Positions 44,934-54,053 are shown, numbered from the stretch's first letter. The stretch: DNA of 64,000 nucleotides from Planctomycetaceae bacterium (GCA_018660825.1 JABJJO010000042.1:1-64000); one strand, 5' to 3'. Notes: a model not told the origin generated them from the sequence alone. Numbers and translations are program-made.

Positions 44934-45728
44934 TTAGAAATAGTTGGCAGCCAAAAATGCCAGCGCGGAAACGCTAGTTGCCCAAGTCGTGGTGTTAAAG
45001 ACAAATCGTTTTGCTGGTGACGTTTTCCGCACGACCATGATTTGATTACTGCGATAGACGAGCAGCGTCAGGACAGTAGTCCCCGCGATGGCACAGAACT
45101 TAATTAATCGTTTTAGAACATGGGAGTCGCGCCAAGCTTGCTGCATTTGCAAGTGCTGTTCGGACACATCAACGACAGTAAACAACCGATATTGCGTGAT
45201 GTCTGAAGGTTGTCCGTCGATCTCGGGCGTATATTCTGCCACATAAACGTTAGATTTCAATAAGGAACTACGAGGATCCAATTTCATTCCTTGAGATTGG
45301 AAAAACTCGAGTGCCCCAGAATCCGATGTGATGTCACTAGCAGTAGTGGTTATAAATTTGGTTGTCTGCTGTTCGAGTTCTTTTATAGCGGTGGTGAATT
45401 CGACTTTGGCTGTTGTTTCTATTCGCCGAACGTAGCGATTATTGATGGGCAATACGAGTTGTGGTTGTTCAACAATTCCCCCTTTTTTCTCCGTCGCGAG
45501 ATCAAAGTCATAGAAAATGGAACCGGGGGGGATAGCACTGATCGCGATTGTTGGTTTGCGTCGTTCCGTTGGCGCACGATGACTGTCGGTTAGATTTGGC
45601 GCGGGCGCGAGTGAAGTGACAACGAGCACCAAAGCAAGGAGTATTGGTGACGCCAATGCAGCATTAGCAAGTTTGCTTTTGGATTGCATCACGTTACTCG
45701 GTTTTGTTGACGGTTGGCTGTTATTCAT
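44934..45728 (-). CDS. Membrane protein of unknown function in the kinase operon
   Basis: 264 residues. An N-terminal hydrophobic segment (LANAALASPILLALVLVVTSLA) leads to an extracytoplasmic region of about 150 residues (VEFTTAIKELEQQTTKF, QYRLFTVVDVSEQHLQ) and two C-terminal membrane segments (FCAIAGTTVLTLLVY and TTTWATSVSALAFLAANYF). The C-terminal pair and the AKRF loop between them resemble the equivalent helices of the kinase: a 14-base identical stretch (AAATCGTTTTGCTG) is shared at 45003 and 46158. It lies four bases downstream of the kinase stop, so it is co-transcribed. Function unknown; it may form a complex with the kinase. Confidence 0.6.
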   Translation of the reverse strand: MNNSQPSTKPSNVMQSKSKLANAALASPILLALVLVVTSLAPAPNLTDSHRAPTERRKPTIAISAIPPGSIFYDFDLATEKKGGIVEQPQLVLPINNRYVRRIETTAKVEFTTAIKELEQQTTKFITTTASDITSDSGALEFFQSQGMKLDPRSSLLKSNVYVAEYTPEIDGQPSDITQYRLFTVVDVSEQHLQMQQAWRDSHVLKRLIKFCAIAGTTVLTLLVYRSNQIMVVRKTSPAKRFVFNTTTWATSVSALAFLAANYF

Positions 45729-45732
45729 AATC

Positions 45733-47484
45733 CTACCTTAACCTCGCTATTCGCTTAAATTCTCGCCGCTGGGCTCCGCTGATTTGTGGTGCGCTGAATT
45801 GGATTGCGAGGACGGTGGCGGCCATGATGGCAGGCATCCAAGGTTGGGGTGCAACAGGAATTAACCACGCGACGAGGGCGACCATTAGTGAACTGATGAT
45901 GTCCATTCGAAAAGTACGCATGGGACTAGCTTGTTTCCACCAACGGCACACTGTAAACAAAATAGCGACGAATACGACATAGTGCTGATAGACAGGCGGC
46001 GACTGACCACCTAATTGCCAGTCTTTTCCTGCTTGCCATTGCTCCAACACCCACGGAAACCATGCATCTTCAGTGTGCAGGTCCATCAGATCGAGTTGCA
46101 GAAAGTTGGCGAGGCCAAACATAAACAGACCTAGCATAGCGCCTGCTGGGAACATCATAAATCGTTTTGCTGTATTGTTATCGAGATCCGTCTCCCAGCA
46201 TTTGTTGATACTTAGCACAGTCCAACTGCTGACTGTAATGACAGACGTAATCCAAGCGTACCATTGCAACAGTTCATTTGAGGAAAATGGTGAAGCGTGC
46301 GTAGAAAGTGACAAAATAACAAACCCGAAAGCCAACGCTGCGACCAGTGCTTTGACCATCGACGAAGTTAGTTCCGAGAGTACGTCGCTGCGAGATCGAA
46401 GTGATAAATGTTCGATCGCGACGTCCTTCCAGTGCCGTACGGAAACGGGCGGACGTGCACCAGTGGGAGGCACATAGACTGGAACAACAGGTGGTTGTGT
46501 GACGGGTACAACGGCATTCGGTGATTCGTTACCGCTGAGATCGATTGCTCGCTGTGGTGCGGGCCCAGGCCAATCGGGTGCGACGAAGGAATCTCCAAAC
46601 AGATGCTGTGGCTTGTCAACCGTTTCTAGGTCTTCAGGCAACTGTGGCCGTTGAACATCGCCAACGTTTTCATAGTTGGGTGCAGGAATGTCGCGTAACA
46701 TATCGACGACATGCTGATACCTTTTTGTTTTGTCTTTCTGTAGTGCCTTCTCGATGGCTTTTCTAAATTCCAGCGGTACGCTCGACAGATCGGGCTTAGC
46801 GGTGAGTTGTTTGACTAATATTTCCTGGTCGGTTTCACCTGTAAAAGGCACATTGCCAGTCAGTAACTCGAACAACATGATTCCTAGGGCATAGACATCA
46901 ATTTCGCGGCCATAATTGCCGTCGCCAATTTCCGGTGCCATGTAGTGGAGTGTGCCAATACTGCGAGTATGCCCGCCACGTTGACTGCTAGAAATGAACT
47001 TGGATAAACCATAATCACCAACTTTGACATTCCCATCACTGATGAAAACATTCCCAGGTTTCAAATCGCGGTGGACAATACCTTTGTTGTGTAAATACTC
47101 AACGCCACTGGCAATGCTATAAAACCAAGCGGCGGCATCATCGGTGCTAAGGCCTGTCGGGTTTTTATCAAGAATATGCCGCAAGCTATTGCCCGCCATA
47201 TATTCCATGATGATCCATGTATCATCGTCGTTGCCTTCTTTAATATCAAACAGTGACACTAAATTTGCATGGCTGATATTTAAAACAAGATGATCTCCCC
47301 GTTGTTTTTCGGTGGGGTTGCCGGTTTCCGCCTTACTGACAATTGCATCCACTTGCTTTAAGGCGACTTCTTTTTTACCGTCACTGATGGCGAAGTAGAC
47401 TTCACCAAAACCACCTTTGCCCAAGCCACGCTTGATCGTATAACCATCGAGTGGTCGATCGCCGCTGGAGTAGGTGAATTTCAT
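45733..47484 (-). CDS. Membrane-bound serine/threonine protein kinase
   Basis: 583 residues. The N-terminal Hanks-type kinase (about 13-275) has the Gly loop GLGKGGFGEVYF near 19, Lys in EVALKQ near 44, catalytic HRDLKPGN starting His138, GDYGLSKF in place of the usual DFG near 157, and the APE-like HYMAPEIGDG. About 100 linker residues rich in Pro/Val follow, then six membrane helices (about 370-560). This is unusual: most bacterial Hanks kinases have a single helix. DYG is an accepted variant in active kinases. The Pro-rich cytoplasmic linker and helices may sense membrane state. It precedes the other membrane protein in one operon. Confidence 0.88.
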   Translation of the reverse strand: MKFTYSSGDRPLDGYTIKRGLGKGGFGEVYFAISDGKKEVALKQVDAIVSKAETGNPTEKQRGDHLVLNISHANLVSLFDIKEGNDDDTWIIMEYMAGNSLRHILDKNPTGLSTDDAAAWFYSIASGVEYLHNKGIVHRDLKPGNVFISDGNVKVGDYGLSKFISSSQRGGHTRSIGTLHYMAPEIGDGNYGREIDVYALGIMLFELLTGNVPFTGETDQEILVKQLTAKPDLSSVPLEFRKAIEKALQKDKTKRYQHVVDMLRDIPAPNYENVGDVQRPQLPEDLETVDKPQHLFGDSFVAPDWPGPAPQRAIDLSGNESPNAVVPVTQPPVVPVYVPPTGARPPVSVRHWKDVAIEHLSLRSRSDVLSELTSSMVKALVAALAFGFVILSLSTHASPFSSNELLQWYAWITSVITVSSWTVLSINKCWETDLDNNTAKRFMMFPAGAMLGLFMFGLANFLQLDLMDLHTEDAWFPWVLEQWQAGKDWQLGGQSPPVYQHYVVFVAILFTVCRWWKQASPMRTFRMDIISSLMVALVAWLIPVAPQPWMPAIMAATVLAIQFSAPQISGAQRREFKRIARLR

Positions 47485-47580
47485 GGTATTTCAATCCTGT
47501 AATAGCAGTGGGAATTGCTGTCGGTTAATTGATAGGTTAATGGTCACTTATGTGGTTTGTGTAGTTTATTAGTCAAGTTT

Positions 47581-48249
47581 CTATAGTGCTTCGAATCCGA
47601 GTGAAATATATTCGCTTTTTATTTTGGAACCGAGGAAAACAGGGCCTGTGGTTTGCTCGTGTTTTTCATCTATCTCGATCGGTTGGTCGGAGCGGCAATC
47701 GACGCCTTGTTCGCTGCGATATAACACGATTTGATGTTCATTATAGGGATAAACAACATGATCATGATCACGATTACCAATAATGAGTGAATCGGCCATG
47801 AGCAGAATGCCATCGGTACGTGGATGTGTACGGTGGCCTTTCGTGAACTCTAATTTTGCCGTTGCACTGAGCGGATGGGGCTTGTGAAACAGTAGCTCTA
47901 TGTTACCGAGCTGAATTTGATCACCATCGTGTAGTGGAGTTTCGCTCGTTGTTTCGTTACCACGAACCCGAACTGTTGAAATGGGTTCCAGAATATACTG
48001 GTCACCAACTCGGCGAATCTTGGCATGGTTACGCGACACATCGGCTAGCAATGGGATATCGACTGTCGATCCAGCAATGGCCTGTCCCAAAGTAACAACA
48101 TCCTGAAGGCATACCAAATAGCCGCCGACTGCGTCGACCCAGAGGATAAATCGCTGAGTGTGAGTGATCGGTTTCATGATGTGATCCTGGACAATATATT
48201 GCACATCTAGCTTTGTCGGGAGAGTGGTTGGTGATAGTCCGTTTTGCAT
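47581..48249 (-). CDS. FHA domain protein
   Basis: 222 residues with an FHA-type beta sandwich: VTLGQAIAGSTVDIPLLADV near 53 (first conserved Gly-x-x-Arg-like strand is LGQ, thus divergent), DVSRNHAKIRR near 70 with the Ser/His/Asn core, and LHDGDQIQLGNIELLFH near 100. FHA domains bind phosphothreonine; the neighbouring Ser/Thr kinase is the obvious source. The C-terminal 100 residues are a second beta-rich region (LLMADSLIIGNRDHDHVVYP) with FHA-like spacing but without the SxxH core. An ATG 24 codons in (MKPITHTQ) is an alternative start. Confidence 0.75.
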   Translation of the reverse strand: MQNGLSPTTLPTKLDVQYIVQDHIMKPITHTQRFILWVDAVGGYLVCLQDVVTLGQAIAGSTVDIPLLADVSRNHAKIRRVGDQYILEPISTVRVRGNETTSETPLHDGDQIQLGNIELLFHKPHPLSATAKLEFTKGHRTHPRTDGILLMADSLIIGNRDHDHVVYPYNEHQIVLYRSEQGVDCRSDQPIEIDEKHEQTTGPVFLGSKIKSEYISLGFEAL

Positions 48250-48375
48250 GGGTTTGTTAATTTGTAGAGTGATAGTTTACTATACCCGTGATTACGATAC
48301 TTTGTTTTACGTTTGGAAAAGATTAGAGTTGTCAGATTGCAGAGACATGGAGTTTCATGCTATTCGCGCAAGAAT

Positions 48376-48404
48376 GGAGCTCACACAAAGAATGTGTGAG
48401 CTCC
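48376..48404 (-). terminator. Perfect 12-bp hairpin
   Basis: GGAGCTCACACA (48376-48387) and its exact reverse complement (48393-48404) flank a five-base AAGAA loop. It lies just after the stop of the coiled-coil gene on the minus strand and before the FHA gene. There is no strong U-run after it (ATTCTTG), so it may be a terminator, processing site or attenuator. Confidence 0.6.
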
Positions 48405-48423
48405 GATTCAGGAGCGATCAACA

Positions 48424-49242
48424 CTAGTTGTTAACCACTTGCGTTGAAACTTCGTCACTATTCTCTTTGTTTCCAAAGTAGTTCGTGATTTCGTCCATCA
48501 GATCTACTTGGGATTCGCTATCCTGAACGGGGATGCGATCAAACGAGCGGCTTTCGGAATTGGCCATGCGTTCTTCGGCACTGAGACGAGAATCGATTTC
48601 GTCAATCAATTGGGTCGTCTTAGCGAGCTGGCTGTCATCGAATACAAATTGACTGCTCGATTTAGCGACTTCAATCATGCGATTGCGAGCTGCTAAATTA
48701 TCAATTTGCACGCGTAGTTTACGCTGTACAGATTGCATGTCTGTCAACTTGTTACGAGCACTGCTAAGATTACTCATGCGTGTTGTGAGCAATCTCTTGA
48801 GATTTTTTAAAGTTGATTCGTCGGTTTTGTATTCTTCAAACCGATTTGTCAAATCTCGTTTTACTTCCTGAGCAGTGTAAGGATTGTTGTTGTAGACAAA
48901 ACGCTCACTACCAGAAGCCAGATCCGCATTGAGCCGGATGATGGATTTCTCGTCAGTCGATAACGTTGTTTCAAACTCCTGGATGTGCTTTTCGAGCTTT
49001 TCGATTTCGACTTCTTCTCCGGTGATCAATTCCATGTTCTTGCGAACTTCGGGAGTAATCTCCGAGATATGTTTTCGAGCTCGTTCTAGTTCAAAGTTCA
49101 CAGGAACTGAGCTTTTAACGGAATCGCGAACACTGGCAACCGAAGTGGTTAGATAGCTGGTTGCGTCGCTACCAAAGAGGAGGGCCAAAAGCATTAATAC
49201 TGCCGTGGCACCACCTCCAAAATATAATATTCTTTTCTTCAT
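48424..49242 (-). CDS. Membrane-anchored coiled-coil protein
   Basis: 272 residues from ATG at 49242, preferred because AAAGGA lies nine bases upstream. The open frame extends 14 codons earlier. One N-terminal helix (RILYFGGGATAVLMLLALLFG) is followed by about 200 residues of heptad-rich sequence (VNFELERARKHISEITPEVR, IEKLEKHIQEFETTL, FEEYKTDESTLKNLKRLL) reminiscent of PspA/ESCRT-like coiled coils but too divergent to assign. The C-terminus is Asp/Glu-rich. It probably lies in the inner membrane. It heads the minus-strand signalling group. Confidence 0.65.
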   Translation of the reverse strand: MKKRILYFGGGATAVLMLLALLFGSDATSYLTTSVASVRDSVKSSVPVNFELERARKHISEITPEVRKNMELITGEEVEIEKLEKHIQEFETTLSTDEKSIIRLNADLASGSERFVYNNNPYTAQEVKRDLTNRFEEYKTDESTLKNLKRLLTTRMSNLSSARNKLTDMQSVQRKLRVQIDNLAARNRMIEVAKSSSQFVFDDSQLAKTTQLIDEIDSRLSAEERMANSESRSFDRIPVQDSESQVDLMDEITNYFGNKENSDEVSTQVVNN

Positions 49243-49284
49243 GACTGGATGTCCTTTCGTAAGACATTTTGATTGTGGGGCCAT

Positions 49285-49601
49285 TTATTTTGGCCCGTTG
49301 GTGCTTTCCGAAGCATTTTCATTTTGAGAACCACAGTGGTTCAAAACGTGGCCGAAAATCGTTTTCTGCCAACCTTTACCTAACTGTTCGTTGAACAAGT
49401 CAAAAAATTGGTGGCGAACAGGTAAAAATCCAAAAAAAAATAGCGGATGCGGTATTTCACTATAAAAATAGGTGCTATTCAGTGTTTACGAACATCGTAG
49501 TTCGACATCGTTGCTCTATAATCAAACTATAGTAGTAGCCAAGTCGAGGAACGATGCGTTCGCTATGCTGCTGCAATAGTCCCAATGTGTGAGATGGAAT
49601 C
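49285..49601. promoter_or_regulatory. Divergent promoter region with a palindrome
   Basis: This 317-base gap separates divergent genes. It holds a dyad at 49322-49346: TTTTG-AG-AACCAC, a central A, then GTGGTT-CAAAA, suggesting an operator. A hairpin GGGCCA (49278-49283) / TGGCCC (49291-49296) is close to the coiled-coil gene. A TATAAT at 49517-49522 is 80 bases before the HEAT gene with a weak -35. Nine A occur at 49432-49440. Confidence 0.4.
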
Positions 49602-50822
49602 ATGAGGCAAAATCCTAGGACAATTCGCCAAAAGTTGTTCATCGCGACAGTTGGCGTATTAATTTTACTGTGCCTGAATTCTTCAGAGCTCGTGGCTCAA
49701 GATTTACCTCCATCTGCGGAGCAGGTAAAAATTGTAGCATTGATCCAACAACTGGGATCCGAGTCGTTTCAAATAAGGGAACAAGCTCAAGCACAGTTAT
49801 TAGCAACAGGTCTTGCCGCTCAGGACGAATTAAGCAAAGCATTGAAAAATGCTGATTTAGAGATAAGATTTCGCGTTCGTCGTATATATGTTCAATTGCT
49901 ACAGATGGATTTTCAACGCCGTCTAACGTTATTCGTCAACGATGTTGATGGTAAGTTGGAACATGATTTGCCAGCGTGGAAGATGTATCGAGAAAAAGTT
50001 GGCAGTAGCTTGGAACATCGCAAGTTGTTTGCTTCGATGGTTCGAGTTGAGGCGCCGTTTCTGATAGCGATTGAAACAAAAACTGATATTTACTCTACGC
50101 TCAGCACTCGTCTAAAAGATTTACAACCCTATAGCAGTACGCCGAGTAACGGCCCGAAGGTTGCGCGGTTGGAAAGCATTGCTGCTATCCTGCTTGCGTC
50201 GACTCAATTGGATAGCACACAACTCAATCGCGTCATTTCGCCGATGTATAACTTGTTGAATTTCCAAGAAACTAAGAATGGCATACGAGGTGGTGATGAT
50301 TCGGGGATTATTAAAGGCATGATAGCAACGTATATCGAACAAAATATCGAAACAGCTAATAGCCAATTGCCGTTGACGTTGGTGCTAGAATATGGATTTG
50401 AAGATGTTGGTTTACGAATAGGTCGCAAACTGATTGCTGATTCTAAAATGTCTTCACTCGTACGAGAATATGCGGCAATCTGCTTAGTCCGTTTTGGTAC
50501 GACGGCTGAGATTCCCAAGTTATTACCAATGTTGACGGAAAAGAGTGTCATCCATTCGTGGAGTACCTCACAAGCCAAAGGGAAAATCATCAAGACGCAA
50601 GTTCGCGATGCGATTCTGGTTTTGTTGTTACATCAGACGAAGCAAGACGCGGCGGATTATGGCTTCCGGTTTGTACAGCCTAATCCCATTACGGTATTCC
50701 GAGTTTATTCAGCGGGGTTCATTGAAGATGCCCAGCGTGAAGCCGCACATTCTCAATGGGAAAAATGGTGGAATGAAAACAAGGAAATGGTTCTTAAGTC
50801 ATCTGTAGTGGAAGAAAAGTAA
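49602..50822 (+). CDS. Exported HEAT-repeat protein
   Basis: 406 residues. Signal peptide LFIATVGVLILLCLNSSELV, cleavage after AQ. The mature part is helical, starting with a clear HEAT-like repeat (IQQLGSESFQIREQAQAQLLATGLAAQDEL) and LVREYAAICLVRFGTTAEIPK near 287. Its ending FRVYSAGFIEDAQREAAHSQ then WEKWWNENKEMV is typical of planctomycete secreted HEAT proteins. No catalytic motif. It is five bases before the next gene. Confidence 0.7.
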   Translation: MRQNPRTIRQKLFIATVGVLILLCLNSSELVAQDLPPSAEQVKIVALIQQLGSESFQIREQAQAQLLATGLAAQDELSKALKNADLEIRFRVRRIYVQLLQMDFQRRLTLFVNDVDGKLEHDLPAWKMYREKVGSSLEHRKLFASMVRVEAPFLIAIETKTDIYSTLSTRLKDLQPYSSTPSNGPKVARLESIAAILLASTQLDSTQLNRVISPMYNLLNFQETKNGIRGGDDSGIIKGMIATYIEQNIETANSQLPLTLVLEYGFEDVGLRIGRKLIADSKMSSLVREYAAICLVRFGTTAEIPKLLPMLTEKSVIHSWSTSQAKGKIIKTQVRDAILVLLLHQTKQDAADYGFRFVQPNPITVFRVYSAGFIEDAQREAAHSQWEKWWNENKEMVLKSSVVEEK

Positions 50823-50827
50823 CACTC

Positions 50828-51952
50828 GTGGCCGACACAGAATTTTCCGCGAAATTACGAGATACAGTTGAGTCGATTTACCGATATTGCATAGATAGAT
50901 CCGTTCGATTTGTATTTGCAGAAAGCTGTACGTCAGGTTTAGCGGCAGCTGTGCTTGGTCGCAAAGCGGGTATCTCGGCGTATTTTTGTGGTTCGTTAGT
51001 AACCTACCGTAACAAATCTAAAGAGAATTGGTTGGAGGTTGGACAGGGGCTTTTACAAGATGACGGTCCAGTTAGCGAAGTGGTGGCGAAAGCAATGGCC
51101 GCGAACGCGTTGGCGAAAACCGAAGAAGCAGACGTGGCGATCTCTATTACGGGACATCTCGGACCCGCAGCGCCATCTGAACTTGATGGATTAGCCATCA
51201 TTGGTATTGCTATTCGTGATGAAGATGGAAATGCATCGACCGCTTCGCATTCTTTTCGGCTCAGTAGCGAGTCCCGTGAGCAGCGGCAACAGGAAGCGAC
51301 GTTTTTGGTCCTTAAGGTGTTAGCTCATACTTTACAAATATTTAACGGAATAACAGAAGTGATGTCCGCGAAGAAATCTTGGATCAAGTTAGCGGACGGT
51401 GCCATTCAGACGATTTTTCCTGGCTCATTTGATCCTTGGCACGCTGGCCACGTTACAATGGCACAGTATGTAGAAGATAAATATGGACATGCCCCTTTTT
51501 ATGAGCTGTCTATTACCAATGTGGACAAGTCGCTAGTGCAACGGTATTCAGCTCGAATTCGCACATTACCATTTTGTTTTTCAGGAAGATTAATAATTTC
51601 CCAAGCCGCCACGTTTGTGGAAAAGGCCCGCCTGTATGGAGGGGTTCAATTTATTGCTGGCGTAGATACTATCGCGAGGATTGGTGACAGTCGGTACTAT
51701 AGTGATGATGAAGAAAATGCCGCTGGCAGCGATGAGCAAAGAGACGTAGCTATACAAGAGCTAAGTGATCATGGATGCCGATTCATTGTTTTTGGCCGTG
51801 AGATGAGCACTGATTTTCAAACGGGTGCTGAAGACGTCAAAAAATATATGGAGTTGGAGCAGTTGACATTGCCACCGCTGCTGCTGCAGATGTGTGAGGG
51901 AGTCCCAGAGAGTGAATTTCGATATGATCAATCGTCAAGAGATTTGCGGTAA
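50828..51952 (+). CDS. PncC (CinA-C)-nucleotidyltransferase fusion
   Basis: 374 residues from a GTG. The N-terminal half is a CinA C-terminal domain (FVFAESCTSGLAAAVLG near 25, SLVTYRNKSKENWLEV, GPVSEVVAKAMA, SITGHLGPAAPSELDG), the nicotinamide-mononucleotide amidohydrolase PncC. The second half opens FPGSFDPWHAGHVTM near 198, the T/HxGH cytidylyltransferase fold of NadD/NMNAT-type enzymes. Together they could turn NMN into nicotinate mononucleotide and then adenylylate it, but the nucleotidyltransferase's substrate is unproved and the late ISSTxxR motif is not seen. A fusion of these two domains is uncommon. Confidence 0.7.
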   Translation: MADTEFSAKLRDTVESIYRYCIDRSVRFVFAESCTSGLAAAVLGRKAGISAYFCGSLVTYRNKSKENWLEVGQGLLQDDGPVSEVVAKAMAANALAKTEEADVAISITGHLGPAAPSELDGLAIIGIAIRDEDGNASTASHSFRLSSESREQRQQEATFLVLKVLAHTLQIFNGITEVMSAKKSWIKLADGAIQTIFPGSFDPWHAGHVTMAQYVEDKYGHAPFYELSITNVDKSLVQRYSARIRTLPFCFSGRLIISQAATFVEKARLYGGVQFIAGVDTIARIGDSRYYSDDEENAAGSDEQRDVAIQELSDHGCRFIVFGREMSTDFQTGAEDVKKYMELEQLTLPPLLLQMCEGVPESEFRYDQSSRDLR

Positions 51953-51966
51953 AGGAATGAGACAAG

Positions 51967-52926
51967 TTGACGACTGATATGCCGCATGTGAATAATGCGA
52001 TTTCGACGGAGTTGTATACGAAAGGATTCATTTTGGGATCCATTTCGTCGGTAGCCTATTCAGCGGCGAATGTTTTTCTGCGTTCGGTCGATCATTGTGA
52101 TGCGGTGTGGGTATCGTGTGTAAAAGCGGTGCCGACATTTGCCATTATGATTCCTTGGCTAATGATCCGCTATTGCAACGGGCACCGGAAAATGCCTTCA
52201 TTTAAAGCGATTGCGGTTTTGAGTTTGGTGGCCGTGGTCACCCATTTGTTTGGCAATGTAGGCTTTCAGTGGTCGCTAGATAAAATTGGTATTGGCATTG
52301 CTGTTCCGCTCTGTTTGGGTATGGCAATTCTTAGTGGTGCCATTATCGATGGATTGTTTATGGACGCTAAGCCGAGTGGACGCACGATGGTGTCCATGTG
52401 TTTTTTAATTGTGTCAGTTATTGTTTTGTCGCTCGGTGGCGAAACAGCATTTGAAACGTTGAAAAATGAAATCAAGGCGGGCGACGCCTCTCGGTCTTTA
52501 TTGGAATGGGGAATTGGATCGGTTATTGTTGCTGGGATTGTCTACGGGTCATTTGGTGCAGTGATTAAAACTGCGGGCCGTCGAGGCGTATCGCAACCGA
52601 TGTTGATGTTGATTATTTCCACCGCCGGGATTTTATTTTTGTTTGCCCTTAGCTACCAATTGGATGTGTTTAATGTTCCGGAAAACTTAAGTGTTTGGAA
52701 CATCGGTCGAATGTTGTTAGCTGGGTTGTGTAATACGATTGCCTTTGTGGCCTTGGTAGCCGCATTGCAGTTGTTGCCGGTGACCAATGTCAATTTATTT
52801 AACGCTTCCCAAGCAGCATTTGGTGCGATCGCTGGCGTTTTAATTTTTGCTGAACCGGCATCACCATGGATGATCGCCGGCATCTTGCTGACAATTGCCG
52901 GTTTGGTGATCATGAAACGTAAATAA
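51967..52926 (+). CDS. EamA/DMT-family permease
   Basis: 319 residues with ten predicted membrane helices in two similar halves, as in EamA transporters. The second half ends NASQAAFGAIAGVLIFAEP, a conserved DMT block. The TTG start is favoured by AAAGGA ten bases upstream; an ATG four codons further in (51979) is also possible. The substrate is unknown. It lies 14 bp after the PncC fusion gene, so a metabolite of that pathway is conceivable. Confidence 0.8.
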   Translation: MTTDMPHVNNAISTELYTKGFILGSISSVAYSAANVFLRSVDHCDAVWVSCVKAVPTFAIMIPWLMIRYCNGHRKMPSFKAIAVLSLVAVVTHLFGNVGFQWSLDKIGIGIAVPLCLGMAILSGAIIDGLFMDAKPSGRTMVSMCFLIVSVIVLSLGGETAFETLKNEIKAGDASRSLLEWGIGSVIVAGIVYGSFGAVIKTAGRRGVSQPMLMLIISTAGILFLFALSYQLDVFNVPENLSVWNIGRMLLAGLCNTIAFVALVAALQLLPVTNVNLFNASQAAFGAIAGVLIFAEPASPWMIAGILLTIAGLVIMKRK

Positions 52927-53027
52927 ACCACTGTCTTCAGCGATAAACGGCAATGACATCAGGGAGACTTGTCGATTAGACTGTTTACTAAGAAGTTACA
53001 AATAAATTGATTGGAATTGTGTAAACG

Positions 53028-54053
53028 ATGGCAATAGCGTCTGAAAGTTCAACACCAACTCGTCGGCTCTACTTGGGTATCGATGTAGGAGGAACTGGCA
53101 TCAAATTGGGAGTCGTCGATGATTCAGGTGTTGCGTTGGGATATGCACAAATTGACACAGAGCACGAGCGGGGTGCCGCTAATGGAGTAAGTCGAATTTT
53201 GGACGCTGCGAAGGGTATCGTTGATGAATTGAATTTAAGTTGGGATGATATTGATGCATTAGGTATTGGTACACCTGGAACGATGGATATTCGAGCAGGC
53301 CGGCTGTTGCACATGCCCAACATGTGTGGCTGGGATGAGTTTCCAATCCGTTCCTATTTAGAAGAGCAATCTGGGAAACCGGTTGCTTTTATGAATGATG
53401 GTACAGCGGCAGCATATGGAGAATTCTGGGCTGGCCGCGGTAAGGAATGCAGTAGTATTGTCATGCTGACGCTTGGCACAGGCGTTGGCGGTGGGATTAT
53501 AATCTCGGGCCGTTCGCTTGACGGTGAACATAGTCATGGCAGTGAATGTGGTCATATTATTATTGATGGCAGTCCAAACGCTCGGCGCTGTCCATGTGGC
53601 CAACTGGGGCATCTGGAAGCATACGTCAGCGCGACGAGTGTTGCTCAGCGAACATTAGAGGGATTACACGCCGGAATCGACTCGTCGCTAACAGAGTTCC
53701 TAGAAAACGACTCGTCGCTATCCGCGTTAGCGGTGTTCGAGCACGCTCAATTAGAAGATGCATTTGCGATTCATATTATTGAGGAAACGGCGGTTTACTT
53801 GTCGATAGGGATTACCTCTATTATGCACATCCTTGACCCAGACATGGTAATTCTTGGTGGTGCCATGAATTTTGGAGCTCACGATACGGAATCGGGACGT
53901 ATGTTTATTAAGACGATTCGCGATAAGGTTGCCGTGGCTACTTTTCCCGTGTTAGCTGAACAGACGATTGTTGATTTTGCAAGTTTAGGGAACCACTGTG
54001 GCTTCATTGGCGCCGCAGGCATAGCGCGGGCGCAATTCATGGCTACGAATTAA
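53028..54053 (+). CDS. ROK-family sugar kinase (glucokinase-like)
   Basis: 341 residues. The phosphate-1 loop is GIDVGGTGIKLG near 18. The catalytic Asp is in VAFMNDGTAAAYGEFWAG, and TLGTGVGGGIIISG is the second phosphate loop. The zinc-like motif reads C188-x-C190-G-x-x-G-H195-x-E, with His replacing the third Cys of the canonical CxCGxxGCxE, a tolerable metal ligand. The sugar contact EHSHGSECGHI precedes it. This fits ATP-dependent glucokinase or N-acetylhexosamine kinase. Confidence 0.85.
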   Translation: MAIASESSTPTRRLYLGIDVGGTGIKLGVVDDSGVALGYAQIDTEHERGAANGVSRILDAAKGIVDELNLSWDDIDALGIGTPGTMDIRAGRLLHMPNMCGWDEFPIRSYLEEQSGKPVAFMNDGTAAAYGEFWAGRGKECSSIVMLTLGTGVGGGIIISGRSLDGEHSHGSECGHIIIDGSPNARRCPCGQLGHLEAYVSATSVAQRTLEGLHAGIDSSLTEFLENDSSLSALAVFEHAQLEDAFAIHIIEETAVYLSIGITSIMHILDPDMVILGGAMNFGAHDTESGRMFIKTIRDKVAVATFPVLAEQTIVDFASLGNHCGFIGAAGIARAQFMATN

